From: Burkholderiales bacterium | GTDB lineage: Bacteria > Pseudomonadota > Gammaproteobacteria > Burkholderiales > Burkholderiaceae_D | Direction: 5' to 3' | DNA length: 50,571 nt | NCBI GenBank assembly: GCA_016200895.1 | Contig: JACQDX010000144.1 | Span: 1 to 50,571 of the forward strand | Shown: positions 25,621 through 33,700 of the stretch, piece after piece | Layout of the letters: each line of letters starts with the position of its first letter | Position numbering within the stretch: the first letter of the stretch is position 1 | Translations under genes and position numbers: made by a program | Notes under the pieces: model-generated | Seen by the model: only the letters and a program-made list of their open reading frames with translations | Database searches by the model: none | What the model was told of the DNA's origin: nothing

Positions 25621-25661
25621 CCTTCCCCTTCAAGGGGAAGGCTGGGATGGGGATGGGTTTC
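25621..25661 (-). repeat. G/C-rich repeat downstream of the DUF559 gene, copy 1
   Basis: CCTTCCCCTTCAAGGGGAAG is a palindrome followed by GGCTGGGATGGGGATGGG. A related unit lies inverted at 25691-25736 and a third on the far side of the DUF559 gene. Confidence 0.75.
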
Positions 25662-25690
25662 TTTAGCAAATTTAAGTATTGCCTGATCGA

Positions 25691-25736
25691 CCGAACCCCA
25701 TCCCCACCCTAACCCGCCCCTTCAAGGGGAGGGAAT
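25691..25736 (+). repeat. G/C-rich repeat downstream of the DUF559 gene, copy 2 (inverted)
   Basis: This unit reads CCCCATCCCCACCC then CCCCTTCAAGGGG, and its reverse complement aligns with copy 1 over the palindrome and the GGGATGGGGATGGG-type tail. The pair could form a long hairpin in the operon mRNA between the inserted gene and thiG. Confidence 0.75.
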
Positions 25737-25740
25737 GTCC

Positions 25741-26118
25741 TCAGTCTTCTTTACGTTTTTCTTGATTCACATGCTGCCAGATTTCTTCCATCACAGCATT
25801 AATCTCACTCAATACCTGATTATTCCAAAACCGTAAGACAGTAAAACCGGCTTTCTTCAACACTTCAGTTCTATACATGTCATACATCTGCGCTTCAGCA
25901 TGCTGTCCTCCATCAACTTCAATCACCAGACGTTTTTCGAGGCACACAAAATCCAATACGAAATGCTGAAATGGATATTGCCGTCTGAATTTCATACCTA
26001 GCTGCTCACCACGTAAACCTTGCCATAATTTCTTCTCGGCATCAGTCATATTCCTACGCAGGATTTTCGCGGTGCTGATAAGGGTTTCGTGCAGTGCTTT
26101 TTTTATATTTCTGTGCAA
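25741..26118 (-). CDS. DUF559 (Vsr-like) endonuclease-domain protein inserted in the thi operon
   Basis: This 125-residue protein has the DUF559 fold related to very-short-patch-repair and other PD-(D/E)xK nucleases. Diagnostic stretches are RRNMTDAEKKLWQGLRGEQL, KFRRQYPFQHFVLDFVCLEKRLVIEVDGGQH and the tail VLRFWNNQVLSEINAVMEEI. Within them the candidate catalytic residues are the Asp of VLDFVC and the Glu-x-Asp of VIEVDGGQH. It has no role in thiamine synthesis. It sits between thiS and thiG, flanked on both sides by related G/C-rich palindromic repeats, which points to insertion as a mobile cassette. Nuclease activity is assumed, not shown. Confidence 0.9.
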   Translation of the reverse strand: MHRNIKKALHETLISTAKILRRNMTDAEKKLWQGLRGEQLGMKFRRQYPFQHFVLDFVCLEKRLVIEVDGGQHAEAQMYDMYRTEVLKKAGFTVLRFWNNQVLSEINAVMEEIWQHVNQEKRKED

Positions 26119-26132
26119 AAATATTTTGTAAA

Positions 26133-26162
26133 TTCCCTCCCCCCTTGAAGAGGAAGGGCCTT
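26133..26162 (-). repeat. G/C-rich repeat upstream of the DUF559 gene
   Basis: TTCCCTCCCCCCTTGAAG continues into AGGAAGGGCC. On the minus strand it reads CCCTTCCTCTTCAAGGGG, matching the palindromic core of the two units downstream of the DUF559 gene. Confidence 0.7.
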
Positions 26163-26168
26163 AAAAAC

Positions 26169-26369
26169 TCAACCACCACCAATCGCACGCACCACGTCAA
26201 CCTTGTCATCAACTTGCAAATGATGCTCGCCCCACTGCGACTTCGGAATAATCTGCCGATTCACCGCCACCGCAATCGCCTGCTGCGACAGATTCAGTTC
26301 TGCAATCAAATCCATCAGCAGCGTACTCGCCAGTTGCCGCTTTTCTCCGTTGAGCTGTATCTCCATCAT
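26169..26369 (-). CDS. thiS: Sulfur carrier protein ThiS
   Basis: This 66-residue ubiquitin-fold protein donates sulfur as a C-terminal thiocarboxylate to the thiazole synthase. It begins MMEIQLNGEKRQL (the second Met is an equally good start) and ends VVRAIGGG, supplying the essential terminal Gly-Gly. VAVNRQIIPKSQW is also typical. It starts two bases after the thiC stop. No ThiF adenylyltransferase or ThiO/ThiH is encoded in the window, so these must lie elsewhere. Confidence 0.95.
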   Translation of the reverse strand: MMEIQLNGEKRQLASTLLMDLIAELNLSQQAIAVAVNRQIIPKSQWGEHHLQVDDKVDVVRAIGGG

Positions 26370-26371
26370 GG

Positions 26372-28285
26372 CTATTGCTTCTTGTAGATTTCCGCACCGG
26401 ATTTGATGAACTCGACGGCTTTGACTTCCATGCCTTTTTTCAATGCCTGTATCTCGCTGATACCTTGCGCATTGGCATAGTCACGCACTTCCTGCGTGAT
26501 CTTCATAGAGCAAAAATGCGGGCCGCACATGGAGCAGAAATGGGCGACCTTGGCAGAGTCCTTGGGCAGAGTTTCATCATGGAATTCGCGTGCCTTGTCG
26601 GGATCAAGACCGATGTTGAACTGGTCTTCCCAGCGGAATTCGAAGCGCGCCTTGGACAGGGCATTGTCACGTATCTGTGCACCCGGATGGCCCTTTGCCA
26701 GGTCGGCTGCATGAGCAGCGATTTTGTAAGTGATGATGCCATCCTTGACGTCGACCTTGTTAGGCAAACCAAGGTGTTCTTTCGGTGTCACATAGCAAAG
26801 CATGGCCGTGCCATACCAGCCGATTTGTGCTGCCCCTATGCCGGAGGTGATATGGTCGTAACCTGGGGCGATGTCAGTCGTCAAAGGGCCCAGGGTGTAG
26901 AACGGCGCTTCATGGCATTGCTCGAGTTGCAGGTCCATGTTTTCTTTGATCAGGTGCATGGGCACATGACCCGGGCCTTCTATCATGACTTGTACATCAT
27001 GCTTCCAGGCGATCTGGGTCAGTTCACCCAAGGTTTTCAATTCACCTAACTGCGCTTCATCATTGGCATCATAGATAGAACCCGGGCGCAGGCCATCACC
27101 CAGACTGAAGGACACGTCATAGGCTTTCATGATTTCGCAAATATCTTCGAAATGCTCGTACAGGAAGCTTTCTTTGTGATGTGCCAGACACCATTTCGCC
27201 ATGATGGAACCACCGCGTGACACGATGCCGGTCAGTCGCTTGGCCGTCATCGGCACATATTGCAGGCGCACGCCAGCATGGATGGTGAAGTAATCGACAC
27301 CCTGCTCAGCTTGTTCGATGAGCGTATCGCGGAAAATTTCCCAGGTCAGGTCTTCTGCCTTGCCATTCACTTTTTCCAGCGCTTGATAGATGGGCACGGT
27401 GCCGATAGGTACGGGAGAATTGCGGATGATCCACTCGCGGGTTTCGTGTATGTGTTTGCCGGTAGACAAATCCATGACATTGTCGCCACCCCAGCGTATC
27501 GCCCAGGTCATTTTTTCGACTTCTTCACCGATGGAAGAAGTCACTGCTGAATTACCGATATTCGCGTTGATCTTGACCAGGAAATTACGGCCTATGATCA
27601 TAGGTTCGATTTCTGGGTGATTGATATTGGCAGGGATAATCGCACGACCACGGGCGATTTCTGAACGGACGAATTCTGGCGTGATTTCCGCAGGAATTGC
27701 GGCACCAAAAGACTGGCCAGGATGTTGACGTCCCATGACTTCTGCCAGCTTGCTACCCATGGGGCCGGAAGCTTTCAGGTTTTCCAGATATTCTTTTCTG
27801 CGCAGGTTTTCGCGGATAGAGACAAATTCCATTTCCGGGGTGATGATGCCCTGACGCGCATAATGCATTTGCGAGACATTCTTGCCTGCCAGCGCGCGGC
27901 GTGGCAAGCGTTTCAGGTTGAACCGCAGTTCAGCCAGTTTGGGGTCATGCAGGCGGGCGATACCGTATTCTGATGTCGGGCCGGCCAGTTCTTCAGTGTC
28001 ATTACGCTCGGCTATCCACGCACCACGTACGGATGCCAGGCCAGAGCGGATATCGATTTTTACTTCAGGGTCGGTGTAAGGGCCGGAGGTGTCGTAGACA
28101 TAGATAGGCGGATTTTTTTCCGAACCAAACATGGCTGGCGTATCTGACTGGCTGATTTCGCGCATGGGTACGCGAATATCGGGACGGCTGCCCAGTATAT
28201 AAGTTTTGCGGGAATTCGGCAGTGGCTGTATAGCTGCCTCATCTACCGTGGCGGTAGCGGACAAGAATTGCGGGTTAGCGTTCAT
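26372..28285 (-). CDS. thiC: Phosphomethylpyrimidine synthase
   Basis: This 637-residue radical-SAM enzyme rearranges aminoimidazole ribotide into HMP-P. The C-terminal cluster motif CxxCx4C is intact in HFCSMCGPHFCSMK (C584, C587, C592). Core stretches include RAIIPANINHPEIEPMIIGRNF, SDGLRPG-type SLGDGLRPGSIYDANDEAQ and EGPGHVPMHLI. The ATG at 28285 is chosen because it is preceded by AAGGAG five bases away. A longer frame back to 28423 would read through the riboswitch and is rejected. It is the first gene of the TPP-controlled operon. Confidence 0.96.
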   Translation of the reverse strand: MNANPQFLSATATVDEAAIQPLPNSRKTYILGSRPDIRVPMREISQSDTPAMFGSEKNPPIYVYDTSGPYTDPEVKIDIRSGLASVRGAWIAERNDTEELAGPTSEYGIARLHDPKLAELRFNLKRLPRRALAGKNVSQMHYARQGIITPEMEFVSIRENLRRKEYLENLKASGPMGSKLAEVMGRQHPGQSFGAAIPAEITPEFVRSEIARGRAIIPANINHPEIEPMIIGRNFLVKINANIGNSAVTSSIGEEVEKMTWAIRWGGDNVMDLSTGKHIHETREWIIRNSPVPIGTVPIYQALEKVNGKAEDLTWEIFRDTLIEQAEQGVDYFTIHAGVRLQYVPMTAKRLTGIVSRGGSIMAKWCLAHHKESFLYEHFEDICEIMKAYDVSFSLGDGLRPGSIYDANDEAQLGELKTLGELTQIAWKHDVQVMIEGPGHVPMHLIKENMDLQLEQCHEAPFYTLGPLTTDIAPGYDHITSGIGAAQIGWYGTAMLCYVTPKEHLGLPNKVDVKDGIITYKIAAHAADLAKGHPGAQIRDNALSKARFEFRWEDQFNIGLDPDKAREFHDETLPKDSAKVAHFCSMCGPHFCSMKITQEVRDYANAQGISEIQALKKGMEVKAVEFIKSGAEIYKKQ

Positions 28286-28290
28286 TTTGG

Positions 28291-28326
28291 CTCCTTTGCT
28301 TTGTTGGCATGGAGCCAGCAAAGGAG
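28291..28326 (-). promoter_or_regulatory. Shine-Dalgarno-sequestering hairpin of thiC
   Basis: On the minus strand CTCCTTTGCT (28326-28317) is the exact complement of AGCAAAGGAG (28300-28291), which contains the thiC ribosome-binding site. A second, shorter anti-Shine-Dalgarno, TGGCTCC, lies in the loop. This is the likely expression platform of the riboswitch and suggests control of translation initiation. Confidence 0.8.
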
Positions 28327-28371
28327 TTTCCAAAACAGGTGCACGCAAAAGCGTCGGCGGCACAAACTTCG

Positions 28372-28456
28372 GCAGCTTCCCTTCGCTGGCATTATCCAGA
28401 TCAGGTTCGAGGGTATTTCTCACCCGCCAACAAGATTGATGGCAGGACCCCTAGCA
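28372..28456 (-). promoter_or_regulatory. TPP riboswitch (THI element)
   Basis: Read on the minus strand, the segment has the conserved TPP aptamer: TAGGGGTCCTG at the 5' side, GGTGAGAAATACCC for the pyrimidine-sensing helix, then GAACCTGATCTGGATAAT and GCCAGCGAAGGGAAGC for the pyrophosphate side. It lies about 85 bases upstream of thiC and would reduce expression of the thi operon when thiamine pyrophosphate is abundant. Confidence 0.95.
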
Positions 28457-28531
28457 TTTTTTCTTCGGGTTCTGAAATGCTCCAGAACCGCGACGACAGC
28501 AGATTATACGACTTTTTTAAACTCAGGTGCT

Positions 28532-30667
28532 TTATTTGGTGTCGTTGACCAATTCCGCATCTTGCACTGTTGACGACACGGCAAGATTGTTTTCCGGCAG
28601 TTTCACTGGCCCATGCACTTCTATCAACTCGACCATACCAGCCTTGATGGCTGCTGACAAATCGTGATCCAGTACCGGTAAAGCTTCTTCATAGGCAATC
28701 AATAATTTGCTGACGCCATAGGCCCGGTTACGACCATTGACCTTGCCCAGATAGAGCGCCATGTCGGCAATTTGCAGGGCTTTTTCCCAATTGCAGACTG
28801 CTTCTGGCAAACCAGAAAACGGCAGGCTGATGAAACCTGCGGTCAAGGTAACCGGAACACTGGCGCCCTCGACTTCGATGTTCACTCCACCTATGCTGCG
28901 CAAAATGCGCTCTACCAGGCCCTTGAGTTGCGCAGGGTTAGAGCGTGGGGAATAAATCAAAAATTCTTCGCCACCCCAGCGCAATACCATGTCGCTATCG
29001 CGCACTGTGCTGCGCAAACGGCGCGCCACTTCTATCAGGACAGCATCGCCGGTTGCATGGCCAAAGCTGTCATTGATATTTTTAAAGTGATCAATATCCA
29101 TGAGGATTAAACAGTCCGGATTATCGAGCGCGTCTTCGCGCCTTTCACCTTCGGGCAATATGGCCCTGCCCTTCATCATATCGACAAAAGAGCGGCGGTT
29201 ATATAAACCGGTCAGGGGATCACGCACGGCATGAAATTCAAGTTGCTCATTCACTTCGCGCAATTTTTCATTGGTCTTGCGTACTCGCCTATACAGGAAG
29301 AAGACGACCACACCCACCATCACCATGATGATAGCAGCGAGCATCAACACCACTTGCTGCAATTGGCGGTTTTTGATGTCGGCATCCTTGAGCTCATTTT
29401 CACGCGCCAGCAATTCAATCTGCTTTTGTCTTTGCTGGGCATTGAATTGTTCTTGCAAGGTCGCTACGGCACGCGCGCGATCAGAACGGAACAATTCATC
29501 ACTGAGTTTTTGCTGCTCGCGTACGATTGCCAGCGCCTCTTTAAACATATCAGCGGCTTCATACATATTACCAATTTCGCTGAGCAGGTTTTCCACATCC
29601 GACTTGGAGCCTGTCTCCATGAAAAACTTCTTGGCTTCGTTGATGAAGCCTATACCCTGGGAAAATTTCTTTTGTCCAGCAAGGGCAAAACCTATATTCG
29701 CTTTTGCAATAGCTATTGCAAAAGGGTCATTCACGGCCTGGGCTTTTTCCAATGAAAAGCGAGCCGCACGTTCAGCCTCGGCGAACTTGCGCACATGCAG
29801 GTAATAGTCAGCAATATTACCCAGAGCTGTTGCAGCTACGGCAGGCATGCCAGCTTCCGTGGATATCTGCAATACTGTCTTGTAAGCTTCCAAGGCTTCA
29901 TCATGACGACCCAGATCTATCAAGGCCAGTCCACGTGCCATTTGCAGTGATGAAATTATCTTGGGTGACTCTATTTTCGGTTGCATCGCCAATGCATCGT
30001 TGGCGGTTTCCAAAGCCTTTTCAGCGTTATGCATATTCAGGTACAACCTGGCGATGGATTCCATGCGGTACATCTTGGCCTGGGCGCGTCGTCTTGGTAT
30101 CTGATCTGCCAACTTCAAGGCTTCGAGAAAATACGGCAGGGATTTATCAAAATTACCTATTGCCAGTTGCACCATGCCGAAGGCAATATTCAAGCGCATG
30201 AGCACTTCCGCATTTTTTGAGTCACGCAGGCTTTGCTGTATATCATTGAGCTTCACCAGCGCCATGGCAAACTTGCCCTGGTCCAGCATCTGAAAGGCTA
30301 CGCCCAACAAAGCCATATTGATCATGTCATTGTCTTTTTGTGATCTGGCCAGTTCCAGCAACTCTGTATTGGCAGCATCGGCTTCCTTGATCTTGCCGCC
30401 GTCATACAAGATGCCTATCAGCGTCTTCAGGACTTCGGCGCGCAAGACATAATCTGCATCCTTGCCTAACTTGTCTTTGTATTCCTGCAGCTGTTTGAGC
30501 GCGGCGGTATTGTCACGATCAGACAGCGTATGTATCGCTTCTATCGCAGAAAAATCAGGTTTAGGTTTAGTTTGCGCATGTGCCGCCGTGTTCATGCAGA
30601 GCAAGGCGATAGCCAACAAACCCAGTCCCAGACTGGTGCGCCATTTAGGTAGTTGAAGCTGCAACAT
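28532..30667 (-). CDS. TPR-containing membrane diguanylate cyclase (GGDEF)
   Basis: This 711-residue protein (715 from an alternative ATG at 30679) makes cyclic di-GMP. ATG 30667 is preferred because GAGGG precedes it. Numbered from the longer form: a signal/anchor segment at about 13-35, a periplasmic region of tetratricopeptide-type helical repeats to about 400, a coiled stretch, a membrane segment at 442-464, and a C-terminal GGDEF domain. The active loop is GGEEF (569-573), an accepted active variant, and an inhibitory RxxD site (R560, D563) lies five residues before it. It follows the large hybrid kinase by 75 bases. Confidence 0.9.
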   Translation of the reverse strand: MLQLQLPKWRTSLGLGLLAIALLCMNTAAHAQTKPKPDFSAIEAIHTLSDRDNTAALKQLQEYKDKLGKDADYVLRAEVLKTLIGILYDGGKIKEADAANTELLELARSQKDNDMINMALLGVAFQMLDQGKFAMALVKLNDIQQSLRDSKNAEVLMRLNIAFGMVQLAIGNFDKSLPYFLEALKLADQIPRRRAQAKMYRMESIARLYLNMHNAEKALETANDALAMQPKIESPKIISSLQMARGLALIDLGRHDEALEAYKTVLQISTEAGMPAVAATALGNIADYYLHVRKFAEAERAARFSLEKAQAVNDPFAIAIAKANIGFALAGQKKFSQGIGFINEAKKFFMETGSKSDVENLLSEIGNMYEAADMFKEALAIVREQQKLSDELFRSDRARAVATLQEQFNAQQRQKQIELLARENELKDADIKNRQLQQVVLMLAAIIMVMVGVVVFFLYRRVRKTNEKLREVNEQLEFHAVRDPLTGLYNRRSFVDMMKGRAILPEGERREDALDNPDCLILMDIDHFKNINDSFGHATGDAVLIEVARRLRSTVRDSDMVLRWGGEEFLIYSPRSNPAQLKGLVERILRSIGGVNIEVEGASVPVTLTAGFISLPFSGLPEAVCNWEKALQIADMALYLGKVNGRNRAYGVSKLLIAYEEALPVLDHDLSAAIKAGMVELIEVHGPVKLPENNLAVSSTVQDAELVNDTK

Positions 30668-30742
30668 GCAAGCCCTCATTGATCAATCCATGTCTCTAAT
30701 AATTTTTGTCAAGACTGCGGCAAACTGCTACAGTCCCAGGTT

Positions 30743-33700
30743 TTATTTACCTGTCTGATCCAGGAATACGCTGCCCACTTGCGACAATATTTCGTCTTCC
30801 AGCTGCTGTGCTGGTATAGGTTTGCTCAAGTAGAAGCCTTGCAGGATGTCGCAGGATTGGTCACGTAAAAATTCCAGTTGTTCGCGCGTTTCCACCCCTT
30901 CTGCAACCACTTCCAGCCGCAGGCTATGCGCCAGTGCAATGATGCCTGTAACGATGGCTGCATCATCGGCATCGCCGGGAATATCACGCACGAAGGAGCG
31001 GTCTATCTTGATGATATCGACTGGGAATCGCTTCAGATAAGACAGCGATGAATAGCCAGTACCAAAATCATCAATGGTCAGTCTGACACCAAGGCTGCGC
31101 AAACGGTCTAGTATGGCCAGCGTATCTTGCGCATGCTCCATCAGCGTGCTTTCAGTAATTTCCAGTTCCAGCATTTTCGCTGGCAGGCCAGTGTCGAACA
31201 AGACTTGTTCTACCGTACTGGCAAAATCCTTTTGCAATAGCTGGCTGACGGACAAGTTCACTGCGACCCGCAGATGGGACATGCCTTTATCCATCCAGTT
31301 GCGCATCTGGGCGCAGGCCGTCCGCAATACCCATTCACCGAGTGCAATAATCAAACCGGTTTCTTCTGCCATGGGAATGAACTCCAGTGGCGACACCATA
31401 CCGCGGGTAGGATGGAACCAGCGTACCAGCGCCTCTGTACCGATGATTTCGCCAGTATCCATGCGTGCCTGGGGCTGATAAAAGACTGCCAGTTCATTAC
31501 GCTCCAATGCACGGCGCAAATCATTTTCCAGGCGTACCCGTTCAGAAATCGAATGTTCCATCGCCGCTTCAAAAAACTGGAAGTCGGTATTGGTTTTCTT
31601 GGCGCGGTACATGGCAGTATCTGCATGTTTGACCAGGGTGCCTACATCCATGCCATCACTGGGATAAACAGAAATACCTATGCTGGCGGTCACGAAAATA
31701 TCATGACTATCTATCTGGAAAGGCTTGGCCAGGGTGCGGCAAATATTTTGCGCAGCCGATGCCGCAGCAGCCGGATCAGCCAGCTCACTCAGCACCACGG
31801 TAAATTCATCGCCACCCAGTCGTGCCACGCAATCGGCATTACGTACACTGCGACGTATGCGCTGGGCGACTGCGATCAACAGGCGGTCACCAACATCATG
31901 GCCGAGAGTGTCGTTGACGTTCTTGAATCTGTCCAGGTCCAGGAAGAGCACAGCCACTGATTCAACATTTTCCTTGGCCATGGCCAGCCTGCGCCCCAGT
32001 TGATCGAGGAATTGTGTGCGGTTCGGCAAACCCGTCAGCACGTCATTAAAGGCCAGATGGCGTATGCGTTTTTCTGCCTGATTTGCTTCTATGATGCGGC
32101 GCACGCGTTGCGACAGTACAGCAAAGTGGATAGGCTTGGGGATATAGTCACAGGCACCGGCAGCGAACGCTCTTTCTACCGAGCTATTGTCTTCCAGCGC
32201 AGTGATCATCAATACCGGTATGCTGCGGCCACGTGGCATTTCCTGTATCAGGCTGCAAGCGGTAAAACCATCCATGACAGGCATGACGGCATCCATGAGG
32301 ATGACATCAGGCCGCATGCGTTTGAGCATCAGCAAGGCTTGCGAACCATCTGCAGCTTCCTCGACTTTAAAACCATCTCTTTGCAGGGTATGACGCAGTG
32401 TGCTGCGGGTGCTGCGGTCATCATCGACCACCAGCACTTTAGCGACATGGCGGCTATGGCTGACAGCATCATGGTCTTCCAGGAATAATTCATTACCCAA
32501 CTCAGAAGCCACCGCTTCATAAGCTTGATGCAAGCTGCTTAACAAGGGTGTGATTTCTGATAAATGCCGTTCCAGCGCCAGTTGCTCAACTTCTTTGGCA
32601 AATTGAAAAAGATTGGTGGCACCAAGATTACCGCTGCTGCCCTTGATGGAATGCGCCATGGCGCGCACCATTTCAGCATCGCCTTGCTGCAAACCCTGAT
32701 TTAATTGTTCCAGATAGACAGGCGTATCTTCCAGGAACAGGGATACCGTCTGCTGCAAACCAGGCCCCAGGATATCGCGTAATTTATCGAAGACAGCGCG
32801 GTCCAGCGGGCTATTGTCGAGAGGTTGCAATTGTCCGTCTGATGGCAGTGCGCGTCCTGCTGCGCCGCCGTGGGTGAGCCAGCGCTCCAGCTTCTGGCGT
32901 AACTCCACCAGCGTGATGGGTTTGGCCAGATAATCATCCATGCCTATCGCCAGGCATTTCTCAGCATCGCCGCGCTGGGTATTGGCGGTCATCGCCACGA
33001 TAGGTGTGCGCCTGCCCAGGCCATCTTCATAACTACGTATCCTGACGGTGGCTTCATAGCCATCCATTTCTGGCATGCTGCAGTCCATGAGTATCAGGTC
33101 ATAACGGTTGCGGCGGGCGGCGTCAACGGCTTCCTTGCCGTTGCTGGCAAATTCGCAATGACAGGCAGAAAGCGAGAGCATCCCTGCCGCCACCATTTGG
33201 TTGGTGCGGTTATCTTCAACCACCAGAACGCGCCATTCAACATGACCACCATTGGAGGGATGGCGTGTCACTTCCATACTCCTTGTCGGCATGTGCGCAG
33301 GCACCCTCACAGCCGTTGTTGCGGTTGCTGTTGCAGGAGTAGATGTCTGTACGCCAGTTGTCGTTAGCAATAAATGACGCAAGGCTTCCAGCAGTTTTTC
33401 GATGTGTACAGGCTTGCTAAGACAAATTTCAGCAGTTGAAGAATAAGCCTCACCGACACAACCATTCCGATCCAACGCCAGGGTGCGGATGCCGCTATAG
33501 CGATGGTCGTTGCGCAGGCGACGCGCCAGTTCTTCGCCATTGTCATCCATGCTGCTAACATCCATGATGACCAGGGAATGTGGCGTACCATCTTTCGCGG
33601 CCTGATCCAGCAAAGCCAAAGCCTGCACGCCACTGGCAACCGCATGGCAAGACATGCCGTGGCGGGAAAGTTGTTGCTGCAGGAAACTGCGGACGACTTC

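Noticed and set aside
25621..25736. Intrinsic terminator within the thi operon
   Set aside because: The G/C-rich palindromes lack following T-runs and belong to a repeat family on both sides of the DUF559 gene.
28286..28423. 46-residue N-terminal extension of ThiC
   Set aside because: It would be translated from the TPP riboswitch, and the ATG at 28285 has an ideal ribosome-binding site.
31274..31960. 228-codon open frame antisense to the hybrid kinase
   Set aside because: It falls opposite the conserved GGDEF and EAL coding regions and shows no domain.
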